Shown: positions 1 through 6,143 of the stretch, in pieces
Layout of the letters: every line of letters begins with the position of its first letter
How positions within the stretch are numbered: position 1 is the stretch's first letter
Assembly (NCBI GenBank): GCA_019247245.1
Contig: JAFAPF010000207.1
Coordinates: forward strand, 1 to 9,487
DNA length: 9,487 nt
Reading direction: 5' to 3'
Source of the DNA: Rubrobacter sp.
GTDB taxonomy: Bacteria; Actinomycetota; Rubrobacteria; Rubrobacterales; Rubrobacteraceae
Made by a program: the position numbers and the translations under genes
The notes under the pieces: model-generated
The model's input: only the letters and a program-made list of their open reading frames with translations
What the model was told of the DNA's origin: nothing
Databases searched by the model: none

Positions 1-11
1 GTCGACCAGGA

Positions 12-29
12 TCGGGCCCACGAGCCCGA
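12..29. repeat. Short inverted repeat upstream of the first gene
   Basis: TCGGGC (12-17) and GCCCGA (24-29) form a 6-bp stem with a 6-nt loop. It lies about 75 bases before the first start codon, so it could be the end of an upstream transcription unit that is cut off by the window, but no T-run follows. I see no convincing -35/-10 pair between it and the gene. Confidence 0.35.
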
Positions 30-103
30 GATCTTACCTCTAGATGTAGTAGGGTGCATAGGTATTCGCTAATCCTGCATAACGACACTACGGAGGTATG
101 GCT

Positions 104-394
104 GTGGAGAGATACACCAACGAACTATTAGACAGGTGTGTCGGTAAACGGGTAGTCATACGACAACTCACCGCTCCCGAATTCACTGAGGAGCTTGCCC
201 AGACAATCTCCGAAGACCCAATGTGGTTTAGTAAAGAGCTGCTGCAATCGCGTACAGGCGTGCTAGAGCTGGCGGGCTATGATTCAGTTGGCGTCACCCT
301 CCTGACTCCAGAGGAGCCTCCCACGCAAGTTTTCGTTCCTTGGAGCGCAGTGCTTGAGATAATGTCTCTTGAGGACTGGCCGCTTGGCGTGTAA
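104..394 (+). CDS. Small unrecognised protein, possible Sm-like beta barrel
   Basis: This is a 96-residue protein of unknown function when started at the GTG at 104. An in-frame ATG lies at 98 (98 residues), but GGAGG at 92-96 leaves only one base before that ATG and seven before the GTG, so the GTG is the better start. No signal peptide or membrane segment is visible, so it is probably cytoplasmic. An N-terminal helix-like stretch leads to VGKRVVIRQL, then about 35 residues that include a Trp-Phe pair. After that comes TGVLELAGYDSVGVTLL, and finally QVFVPWSAVLEIM. Alternating hydrophobic strands with a turn at GYDSVG and an 'F(V)PWSAV' strand recall Sm/Hfq-like or SH3-like small barrels. That is a fold guess from pattern only. 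It stands alone, with no gene within 260 bases downstream. Codon use looks ordinary and it is unlikely to be a chance frame. Confidence 0.75.
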   Translation: MERYTNELLDRCVGKRVVIRQLTAPEFTEELAQTISEDPMWFSKELLQSRTGVLELAGYDSVGVTLLTPEEPPTQVFVPWSAVLEIMSLEDWPLGV

Positions 395-655
395 ATGTGC
401 TAAGGTCGGTAGCTACCCTTGTACTCGCTGATTTTCGATAATTTCGCTTATCGGCAGCTAGCGCCTGCTGAACGTTATAAGAGAGTAGCCTCCCAGAAAA
501 GGCAACGGACAAATTCTCTATAAAGGCGTCAAACATTTAATAGCGCCTGTTCCTAGACGCTGCTATCGTGCTCTATAGCAAGTGAGCCTAGGGTAAGATA
601 TACTCCCAAGGGGAGAGCTTGGAGCCTACTTTGGTTGGAAGGGAGGTAGCGTGCC
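395..655. other. Non-coding gap with hairpin and weak promoter-like sequence
   Basis: No convincing gene is seen. CGATAA (436-441) and TTATCG (448-453) form a perfect stem around a 6-nt loop, extended by GCTG (427-430) with CAGC (455-458). This gives a hairpin about 30 bases after the first stop codon, but without a T-run. TATACT at 599-604 resembles a -10 box for the small gene that starts at 656, yet no matching -35 is visible. CTCCC/GGGAG (603-615) is a short stem just before that gene. The minus-strand frame at 294-536 looks like chance. Confidence 0.4.
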
Positions 656-751
656 GTGGATATTTCCACCCTCATTTTCGGTGTTGTGGCCGGCGCCGTG
701 GTTGGTGGCGTCGTTGTGTTCTTGATTGGCAGGCTTAATAAGAGAAGCTAG
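656..751 (+). CDS. 31-aa single-pass membrane peptide (small ORF)
   Basis: A GTG at 656 is preceded by GGGAGG at 641-646 (9-base spacing) and opens a 31-codon frame ending at TAG 749-751. The product begins MDISTLIFGVV, continues as an unbroken Gly/Val/Ala/Ile/Leu/Phe helix with small-residue spacing (GVVAGAVVGG), and closes with a basic tail GRLNKRS. This is the layout of a one-helix membrane protein: a short acidic N-terminus, about 23 hydrophobic residues, then a positive tail. By the positive-inside rule the tail should be cytoplasmic. The N-terminus resembles the anchor of RNase Y-type proteins, so it could be a remnant of such an anchor. The stop is immediate, however, and no continuing coiled coil was seen downstream. 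A small stand-alone membrane peptide is the simpler reading. A GTG at 651 gives another short frame without such a pattern. Confidence 0.5.
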   Translation: MDISTLIFGVVAGAVVGGVVVFLIGRLNKRS

Positions 752-1073
752 CAACTAAAGTCCTCCTAGGTAATTTCCGGGAATTCAGAACACCGGAAGT
801 TCGGATTTTGAGAACATTGGTTACCGGCAGCCAAAGCACCTGCAGCGTTACAAGCAGGCAGCAAGACGCTAGAAACTAAAACTAGCGTGTACTAACGGAT
901 GGGTTAAACACGCAGCCTATAAAAATAGTCTATTTGGACCATGTACTAACGTTTCAACATGCCCATACTTCCTCCCGTCGTGTAACGGGGCGAGGCTAGT
1001 TCCGGATGGCCTCGCCCACTGTATCCGAGAATAACTGTTCTTGGAAATCGAGCTTCAGGTGTCCCAGAAGGTC
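752..1073. other. Non-coding gap with two perfect hairpins and a direct repeat
   Basis: No gene is supported here. ACGCTAG (866-872) and CTAGCGT (882-888) form a 7-bp stem with a 9-nt loop. GGGCGAGGC (988-996) and GCCTCGCCC (1009-1017) form a perfect GC-rich 9-bp stem with a 12-nt loop and no T-run. TGTACTAACG occurs twice (888-897 and 942-951), once just after each of two hairpin-like stretches. The stable 988-1017 stem could end the small-peptide transcript or be part of an RNA gene. I could not match any known RNA family. Confidence 0.4.
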
Positions 1074-1102
1074 TTGACTATTAGCTACTTATGGTCATTA
1101 AT
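1074..1102 (+). promoter_or_regulatory. Candidate sigma-70-type promoter for the DUF3303-like gene
   Basis: TTGACT at 1074-1079 (five of six consensus bases) is followed after 17 bases by ATTAAT at 1097-1102, a weak -10 box. The start codon at 1174 is about 70 bases downstream, which leaves a leader of roughly 60 bases. This is the best -35/-10 pair I found in the window. Confidence 0.4.
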
Positions 1103-1173
1103 CGAAGTGATGCATGCGCGCTAGCTGCAGAAGCTAAAAGAAGATAAAGCTTATAAAGACGGGAGGCAAGTGG

Positions 1174-1461
1174 ATGCTGTTTGCGGTAGTACTTAAGGTA
1201 AAAGCAGGAACTGCTAAAGACAGAGTGGCTCGTCGAGCCCAATGGCAATACCCCGAAGGGATAAATGTAATAGCGGAATACTGGCTTCAGACTAACGACC
1301 CGTCTCTGCCTAACGTCGTTTCTATCTACGAAGCGGAGGAGGTAGCTCCGATTATGGCCTCGTTGATCGAGTGGGACGATGTGTTCGATATTACGATCGT
1401 TCCGGCCATCACGGCAGAAGAGGGGCTTAAGGTTGCTGAGCAGATGAGTCAGGTGCAGTAG
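1174..1461 (+). CDS. DUF3303-like small alpha/beta-barrel protein
   Basis: The product has 95 residues and no signal or membrane segment. It resembles DUF3303 proteins, small dimeric ferredoxin-like alpha/beta-barrel proteins with no agreed function. The visible pattern starts with strand MLFAVVLKVK and a basic helix (AKDRVARRAQW). It continues with YPEGINVIAEYWLQTND, the strand NVVSIYEA, a helix with EWDDVFDI, and a closing VPAITAEEGLKVAEQ. The 'PEG...E.W' and 'W.D..D....PA' spacing fits the family, and the length is typical. GGGAGG at 1161-1166 is 7 bases before the ATG. The gene is flanked by its own promoter candidate and by a terminator, so it appears monocistronic. The end of the next gene product (VPVMNAEDLRAGLQ) resembles the end of this one (VPAITAEEGLKVAEQ), which suggests related folds. 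Function is unknown. Confidence 0.72.
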   Translation: MLFAVVLKVKAGTAKDRVARRAQWQYPEGINVIAEYWLQTNDPSLPNVVSIYEAEEVAPIMASLIEWDDVFDITIVPAITAEEGLKVAEQMSQVQ

Positions 1462-1476
1462 CGATACAAGCAAGCA

Positions 1477-1506
1477 TGAGGGGGTGTAGAACCTCCTCAC
1501 TCTTTT
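1477..1506 (+). terminator. Rho-independent terminator after the DUF3303-like gene
   Basis: TGAGGGGG (1477-1484) pairs with CCTCCTCA (1492-1499) through eight pairs including one G-U, around a 7-nt loop, and is followed by CTCTTTT (1500-1506). It lies 16 bases after the TAG at 1459-1461. The position, stem and T-run fit an intrinsic terminator. Confidence 0.7.
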
Positions 1507-1532
1507 AGATGATCTCGACCTCACCCGACTGC

Positions 1533-1635
1533 CGCTTCTTAGTTATTCTCGGAAATCCGAACCTCCTATAAAGGAATTATCGGAGAAAGAGAAGCGCAGG
1601 GCCTAAATAGCGGCTCGGGATTTTCCCACTCCCGA
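1533..1635 (+). promoter_or_regulatory. Structured leader-like region before the 103-aa gene
   Basis: Nested pairings are visible. CGCTTCT (1533-1539) pairs with AGAAGCG (1590-1596), TTCTC (1546-1550) with GAGAA (1583-1587), and TCCT (1564-1567) with AGGA (1572-1575). TCCGA (1556-1560) can pair either backwards with the CGG at 1550-1552 or forwards with TCGGA (1580-1584), so two folds exclude each other. A further stem, TCGGGA (1615-1620) with TCCCGA (1630-1635), follows. No known riboswitch consensus was recognised. Confidence 0.3.
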
Positions 1636-1702
1636 CCATAGAAGGCTAAAATTCTGTCTGCTATGCTAGATGGGGTAGCAAGGTAGAAAAGAGGAGACGT
1701 AT

Positions 1703-2014
1703 ATGCGCATTATGCTTAAGTTCAGCTTTCCGACCACAGATGAGTCAAACAGATGGGTTAGGGACGGAAGCATCGCACAAAAGATGCAGTCAATCCTCGA
1801 GGGTATCCAGCCTGAGGCTGCATACTTTGGAACCATGAATGGCACCCGCGGCGGATACCTCTTCATCGATATGGACGATGCTTCCGAGATACCTGCTAAG
1901 GTGGAACCCTTTTTTCAAGACCTGGGTGCTACGGTTGAACTGGTCCCGGTGATGAACGCGGAGGACTTGAGAGCAGGCCTTCAAACACTGGCTGCAGGAG
2001 GCTCCTCCTCCTAA
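1703..2014 (+). CDS. Small conserved-type alpha/beta-barrel protein, function unknown
   Basis: The product has 103 residues and is probably cytoplasmic, with no signal peptide or transmembrane helix. GAGGAG at 1691-1696 lies 6 bases before the ATG. The sequence runs from a strand (MRIMLKFSFP) to a helix with RDGSIAQKMQSILEGIQPEAAYF, then GGYLFIDMDDASEIPAKVEPFF, then VELVPVMNAEDLRAGLQ. The 'IRDGS...KMQ.ILE...PEAAYF......RGG...D..D.S.IPA..EP.F' pattern is one I recall from uncharacterised actinobacterial and cyanobacterial proteins with a ferredoxin-like barrel fold; none has a firmly assigned activity that I know. The C-terminal AGGSSS tail is probably disordered. The end of the protein resembles that of the gene at 1174-1461, but the terminator between them argues for separate transcription. 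Confidence 0.75.
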   Translation: MRIMLKFSFPTTDESNRWVRDGSIAQKMQSILEGIQPEAAYFGTMNGTRGGYLFIDMDDASEIPAKVEPFFQDLGATVELVPVMNAEDLRAGLQTLAAGGSSS

Positions 2015-2023
2015 GGACCTCGC

Positions 2024-2050
2024 TAGCCCTTTGTAACGCCTAAAGGGCTA
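2024..2050. repeat. Perfect 9-bp hairpin after the 103-aa gene
   Basis: TAGCCCTTT (2024-2032) and AAAGGGCTA (2042-2050) are perfect inverted arms around a 9-nt loop. They lie 10 bases after the TAA and just before the inserted element. The A/U base of the stem could act as a bidirectional terminator, but no T-run follows on the plus strand. Confidence 0.5.
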
Positions 2051-2062
2051 TAGCTGCCGCTA

Positions 2063-3042
2063 GAGCCTGTCTGAAAAAGGAGTGGCTTCTTATGGGCCGG
2101 TATGCTAGCACGCATGAGAAGGAAACCCTACCCCACGGATATCTCCGATGAGCAGTGGAGGTGCTTGATAGGCCTATCTGCCCACTGCCAAACCTTTCGG
2201 TAGGCCCTGAGACTCCACAGCCCTCGTGAGATCCTTGACGCCATCTTTTACATCTTCAAAAGTGGCTGTGCCTGGCGCTTGTTACCCTACGACTTCCCGC
2301 CGTGGTGAACCCTCTATCCACTACTTTAGAGAACTTGGCGTTTAGACGGGACATGGGGGACATCGAAGAGGATGCACCAAGCGCTGCGCGAACGTCTTAG
2401 AGTCCGTCTCGGACGTGATGGGCAGCCAGCCTAGTGCTGGGATAGCCGACAGCCAATCGCTCAAGACCACCGACATGGGAGGAGAGCAGCGTGGATACGA
2501 CGGCGGAAAAGAAGGTCAAGGGTCGTCGTCGTAAGCGCCACCTTTTGGTAAATACGCAGGGCTTGGTACTCCAGGCGAAGGTGCATAGAGTGCAGACCTA
2601 GCGGATCGCGACGCGATCAAGCCGCTACTGAAGCAGGCAAAGGACAGAGGTTCTCCCGCGCCTCTCTCATCTGTGGCTGGACGGAGGCTACAAGGGCAAG
2701 AGAAAGGAGTGGATAGAGAGAAGGCTTTGGGCTGGACGGTCGAGATAGTGCAACACCCACCGAAGAGATAGCCTCGGAGGAGGTGATGAGGGTATAGGCC
2801 GAGGAGTGGGCCAAGGAGGGCAAGAAGATCGATTGGCAGAAGCTGCTACGCCTAATAAAGGCTTTAGGGTGTTGGCGAGAAGGTGGGTAGTGGAGCGTAC
2901 CTTTTCCTGGTTAGGCCAGAACAGGCGGATTAGTAAGGATTACGAGCGGCTGCCTGGCACGAGCGAAGCGTTCATCTACGTGGGGATGACGCGCTTGATG
3001 ACGAGGCGTTTGACTCGTGTTTGAGGGTTTTCAGACAGGCTC
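2063..3042 (+). mobile_element. Decayed IS5-family (IS427-like) insertion sequence
   Basis: Perfect 15-bp terminal inverted repeats, GAGCCTGTCTGAAAA (2063-2077) and its complement (3028-3042), bound a 980-bp element. TA flanks both ends (2061-2062, 3043-3044), consistent with TA target duplication in this IS group. The one gene inside is a transposase with many frameshifts and stops. Intact ends with a ruined gene suggest that it could be moved only in trans, if at all. Confidence 0.85.
2114..3024 (+). pseudogene. IS5-family DDE transposase, multiply frameshifted
   Basis: The gene begins MRRKPYPTDISDEQW, the typical N-terminus of IS427-like transposases. It then runs into stops and frame changes near 2202, 2310 and 2340, and further ones up to about 2800. 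Recognisable pieces in different frames are [17 protein letters not shown] with DFPPW (about 2240-2300), the first catalytic region IADSQSLKTT with a GGEQRGYDGGK continuation (about 2440-2510), KRHLLVNTQGL (about 2535-2570), a DLADRDAIKPLLKQAKDRG piece (about 2598-2650), WLDGGYKGK with the second Asp (about 2675-2705), and [20 protein letters not shown] with the third acidic residue (about 2887-2945). The final 72 codons (2806-3024) are open. No functional enzyme can be made. Confidence 0.85.
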
Positions 3043-3045
3043 TAA

Positions 3046-4506
3046 GCTCGACTTTATCCATTCACGCGGTATAGCAAAGCGTCTCGGTTAAGCGTTCCAT
3101 GAACTCACGCGGCACTTTTACCGTGTCCGCTTTTCGAGCCGACCCGCAAAAAGTCCCCTCCGCCCACAACTCCCGCCGTACTAAGGCCAGTGCATCGGAG
3201 AAGGTCGGGTGGGCTTTGCGATACCACGCCGCCTGCCGGAGCGCCCCTGAGCCCTGCAGCACCATTCGCTGATTGGCGAAGAGCGTGACGATCGAGAACA
3301 GACCCAAAAGCGCGGGCGTCGTCCGCCGGATGGCTAGCTCCGACCACTGACGCTGCGTCTCGACCCCAAGGTGTCGCCGCGCTTCTTGGAAAGTCGCCTC
3401 TATCTGCCAGCGCAAGACGAACCAGCTCAAGATTTGCGCAGGTTCTGCAGTGAGATCGGTGCACAGTAGGGCTTGTAGGGCGAACTCTTCTTGCGGATCG
3501 CGGACCACAACCCAGCGCAGGGCACCGGCGGTAACCCAGTGTGGTACCAGACCGCCGTGGCCGAGCCACCTCGACGGTACGCTTCCCCTTGCCGTACCAG
3601 TTGGCTACCGCGACGGACGTCCAGATGGTGCCCGGAGTGTTCGCCACCACGGCCAAGGTGGGCAAGCGCTTGCCTTTGAGGTGCGGCCTGCCTGTCTGTT
3701 TCGGTTTGCGCAGCGGGGCCGGCTCGTAGAGCGCTGCGTCCAGGCGCAAGCGCGTGACGACGAAGGTGACCGGCTTTGGCAAGAAGCGTTGGCAGGCGGC
3801 AAGCAGCCTTATGCAAGCATAACTAGAGTCGGCTACGGCCACGATCTCCCGCTCGGGCCACCAGCTGCTGACCAAAAGCAGCATCTGCCGCGCCCAGTCG
3901 GTTAGCTTCTTGTGTGGCTTACCCCGCTCTTGGGCATAGCGCTCGGAGGGGGCGAGCACGCTCAGGAATGGCAAGGCCCATACCCGAGCAGCCCAAGGCG
4001 CCGGTACGAGGAGCATCAAGCACACCCATCGCAAGCCGCTCACCTTGGCGAAGTGGCTGTGGCTGGAGCGCAGCGGGTCCCGGTAGATCCCCTTGGCGGC
4101 GATCTTGGCTCCCCAACGCCTCTCCAGCGTGTCGTCCAAGCCGATGACCAACGGTCTGCCTTCGGGTAAGAACGTCTTCACGAGCAACCCCAAGAGCATC
4201 CGACTCGCCTCCCGGCTTGACCACACCGCGCGGTTGAGGACGCGATGGTAGCGCTGGTACTGCTCGATTCGCCCCAAGCCCATGATCCGCAGGGCGGCGC
4301 CAACGGTTCGCTTGCCAGGGGTGAGGATTGTGCCCACGAGCAGCACCTGGGCATGACGCCAAACGCGCTCGGAAAAGAGTAGCGCGAACGGGGCGAGGAG
4401 TTGTACCATCGCGGTCGGTAGGGTATATGCATCGTTGCCTCTCTTGGTCGACTGGTGACGAGCATACCCTACCGATCCTTCCCTGCCCAAATGGGTAAAC
4501 TCGAGC
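3046..4506 (-). mobile_element. DDE_5/IS701-like insertion sequence
   Basis: Imperfect terminal repeats lie at 3046-3062 (GCTCGACTTTATCCATT) and 4490-4506 (complement GCTCGAGTTTACCCATT), with 15 of 17 bases matching. They bound about 1461 bp that holds one minus-strand transposase whose stop codon touches the repeat. The element abuts the right end of the IS at 2063-3042 on one side and a lone IS5-type end on the other. No 4-bp direct target duplication is present: the outer four bases are CTAA on the left and TTAG on the right. Counting one base more at each end leaves TA on both sides. Confidence 0.75.
3062..4409 (-). pseudogene. DDE_5/IS701-like transposase with two frameshifts
   Basis: This is a DDE transposase in two intact halves. 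The likely start is the ATG at 4409 (MVQLLAPFALLF), because the upstream in-frame extension crosses the terminal repeat. The first half contains the family features APGKRTV-like PGKRTVGAALR, YHRVLNRAVWSSREASR, the first catalytic region VIGLDDTLERRWG (Asp 92) and AVADSSYA (Asp 194). Reading runs to about 3560. It then must change frame to give the TAVWYHTGLPPVP stretch, and again near 3525 to give LRWVVVRDPQEEF. The last frame carries the acidic region WQIEATFQEARRHLGVETQ and runs to the stop at 3062. Each change equals one missing base, and the two lie within about 50 bases of each other. The whole is near normal length (about 449 codons after repair). It is inactive as written unless these are sequencing errors. 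Confidence 0.82.
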
Positions 4507-4509
4507 TTA

Positions 4510-4540
4510 GAGCCTGTTTGGTAAAGAGCAAGGTTAGCCC
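4510..4540 (+). mobile_element. Lone IS5-type terminal repeat (IS end remnant)
   Basis: GAGCCTGTTTGGTAAAG (4510-4526), preceded by TA, matches the transposase-proximal end of the element at 6260-7132 (GAGCGTGTTTGGTAAAG) at 16 of 17 positions. Similarity continues weakly for about 12 more bases. No partner end or transposase piece follows within the next 300 bases, so this is a remnant or a solo end next to the DDE_5 element. Confidence 0.55.
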
Positions 4541-4823
4541 AAAAGGGAGCTAAGCTCACTTCTCCTACATCGGGAATAGCTTCCCTGCGAACTATTTTTG
4601 CAGAGAAGCTACCTCAGTTTTCGAAGCACACCTAGCGAAAAGAACTATAGATAGGTCCTCCGCGATAAGGTAATCGTCATAGGAAACGAGTGGTTATAGA
4701 AGGCCCTAGCGAGTTCCTCCTGTACCAACGCCCAACGAATTTACGTGGCATATCAGTTGAAATTCTCAGAAATTCGAAATTCCGGTATTTGGAAGTCTCC
4801 GTCACCACAGAGATTGCAGTTTC
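4541..4823. other. Non-coding gap with a strong hairpin
   Basis: No gene is seen. TAGCTTC (4577-4583) with GAAGCTA (4605-4611), then a C/A mismatch, then CTGC (4585-4588) with GCAG (4600-4603), form an 11-bp interrupted stem around an 11-nt loop containing a T-run. Three GAAATTC-like words lie at 4759-4782. TTCCTAGGAA (4821-4830) is a perfect palindrome overlapping the stop of the minus-strand envelope gene. Confidence 0.4.
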
Positions 4824-5373
4824 CTAGGAAGTGAGTTTCCCGTTTTTGTCTACGGCCCCTTGTGGGCACTCAAAGGCGCCACAGGGATTGCTGCTTGGAA
4901 CTGGTAGACCATTACCTGAAGTGCCTGTCGACTGGTTGGCTGGTAGCTGAGATTGAGTATTCGCTGGTGGAGCGCTCCTACTACCATTACCGCCGCTGCT
5001 TCCCGTCGCACCTGAGCTTCCTCCTGGGTTGGTTTGTGTTGCTCCTTGGTTGTTAGACGGAAGCGAGGCCAGCTGGGTAGGAGATGGCTGCTGGGCTTGG
5101 GTAGTAGTCCCTGAACCTGCTCCTGTCTCCCCTCCTTGGGAGGGCGTAAGGGAAGCTGTCTTGGGTGGCGGGTTGTTTGGTGCTGCATTTGCATCGGTTC
5201 CCCCACCAGTGCCACCACTACCTCCGACGGGATTCATCGTCCCTGGATTAGCTTGGGGGGTGGGTGCTACATCAGGATGGGGGCTGGGGGCTGTATCAGT
5301 AGAATTTTGTGTAGGTCCTGTAGAGGGCGGTGTGGGGTCTTTGGATGTAGCTGATCCTGATGAATTGCTCGTA

Positions 5374-5871
5374 TCAGTAGGTTGGAGTGGGCTTTGTAGC
5401 GTTGGAGGAGGCTTGAGGAACTGATGTGTTATTCGACGAAGGTGGAGAAGATGGTGTGCTATTCGATGAAGTAGTGTCCGTCGTAGAAGATGGCGTGTCA
5501 CTCGGTGGAGTGTTGGTAGAAGAGGTTGCTGGGGTGGCGCTCGATGAAGCCCCATCGGTAGCAGGAGTCGCTGTAGAAGTAGGATTAGATGCCTCAGATG
5601 GTGCAACACCTGTTGCCACAGCAGCTGCCTGCGACGCTGCATCTCCTATTGGCTTAAAGGATTGAGGTAGAGCATCACCAGCAGCATCGGCATTCAGCCG
5701 GTTTTGTGTAGCTGCTGCATCCCTGTCTAAGTCATCTATCTCGGATTGCACGAGTGTAGCTTCGTCCTGATCCGGCGCCTGTTTAAGCTGTTGTACTAGA
5801 GCTGCTCGCTGGGCTGGGAAATCCTTAAGTAGCTGCTCGTCTTCATCTTTTGACTTCCACGAACCACCCAT
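5374..5871 (-). CDS. Middle segment of the split envelope gene as written
   Basis: From the ATG at 5871 this frame encodes 165 residues: the charged helical segment followed by the first Ser/Thr/Pro-rich part, ending TKPTPTY at a TGA (5374-5376). The ATG overlaps the end of the preceding 60-codon frame by 29 bases and has no purine-rich Shine-Dalgarno sequence before it. Independent initiation is therefore doubtful, which favours a continuation of the anchor segment. The overlapping frame at 4824-5642 has a Leu/His/Arg-rich first half that is a shadow of this segment. Only its second half (below about 5410) is the genuine continuation. Confidence 0.5.
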   Translation of the reverse strand: MGGSWKSKDEDEQLLKDFPAQRAALVQQLKQAPDQDEATLVQSEIDDLDRDAAATQNRLNADAAGDALPQSFKPIGDAASQAAAVATGVAPSEASNPTSTATPATDGASSSATPATSSTNTPPSDTPSSTTDTTSSNSTPSSPPSSNNTSVPQASSNATKPTPTY

Positions 5872-6025
5872 GATAAGTATTACTAACTAGGAATATAATA
5901 AAAACGGCAATCAAAACGGCAATCGACAGCCATTTTGAGGTAGAGGTGCTCTGCACGTCTTTAGCTACAGAGTCAGCAACCTTGCGGGCTGCTATCCCCG
6001 CCTTGCTGTCTGCTAGCCCTGCCAT
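5843..6025 (-). CDS. Membrane-anchor segment of the split envelope gene as written
   Basis: The 60-residue product starts MAGLADSKAG at 6025 and carries one transmembrane helix (about residues 32-48). It ends FVEVKR at a TGA (5843-5845). AAGAAGG lies about 11 bases upstream of the ATG, a weak and distant Shine-Dalgarno. The frame is open further upstream (ERKKKVAQR) but offers no start codon. Alone it would be a small membrane protein. The coding frame that picks up at 5871, without its own ribosome site, makes it more likely the N-terminus of a larger anchored protein. Confidence 0.55.
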   Translation of the reverse strand: MAGLADSKAGIAARKVADSVAKDVQSTSTSKWLSIAVLIAVFIIFLVSNTYHGWFVEVKR

Positions 6026-6143
6026 TCTCTGTGCGACCTTCTTCTTACGCTCCCAAGGCGTTCCTTGAGAGCTAGTGTTGCTACAACTTTAGCATACTTC
6101 GACTGGCAGCAGAGGTATATGCTTTGGAGCACAATCTAAGTTA

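Larger units (their letters stand above)
4824..6025 (-). pseudogene. Anchored Pro/Ser/Thr-rich envelope protein, two frame changes
   Basis: Read as one gene with one base removed at each of two points, this spans exactly 400 codons including the TAG at 4824-4826. The product would have 399 residues. The N-terminus is basic (KAGIAARKVADSVAK), followed by a transmembrane helix at about residues 32-48 (WLSIAVLIAVFIIFLV). By the positive-inside rule the rest is outside the membrane. Next comes a charged helical, possibly coiled-coil segment (DEDEQLLKDFPAQRAALVQQ to DRDAAATQNRL). About 290 residues of Pro/Ser/Thr/Gly/Asn/Gln-rich low-complexity sequence follow, ending with NPCGAFECPQG, a Cys pair, and a short polar tail. 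This is the build of a cell-wall-spanning or surface protein; function is unknown. The first change lies between about 5843 and 5871 and the second between about 5374 and 5430. Composition stays continuous across both, which supports one gene. Mutation, sequencing error or programmed +1 frameshifting could explain the breaks. Confidence 0.65.

Noticed and set aside
970..1020. The GC stem at 988-1017 as an intrinsic terminator
   Set aside because: The stem is strong but is followed by ACTGTATCC rather than a T-run; it is kept only as a hairpin.
3450..4169. Several plus-strand frames of 60-151 codons
   Set aside because: All are opposite the GC-rich DDE_5 transposase gene and show no independent features.
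5029..5424. A 131-codon plus-strand frame rich in Gly, Val and Trp
   Set aside because: It is the complement of the Pro/Ser/Thr-rich envelope gene; low-complexity genes create long open antisense frames.
4824..5642. A single 272-residue minus-strand protein starting at 5642
   Set aside because: Its first half is Leu/His/Arg-rich and lies out of frame with the Ser/Thr-rich segment 5374-5871. Only the second half is real coding sequence, so the start at 5642 is spurious.
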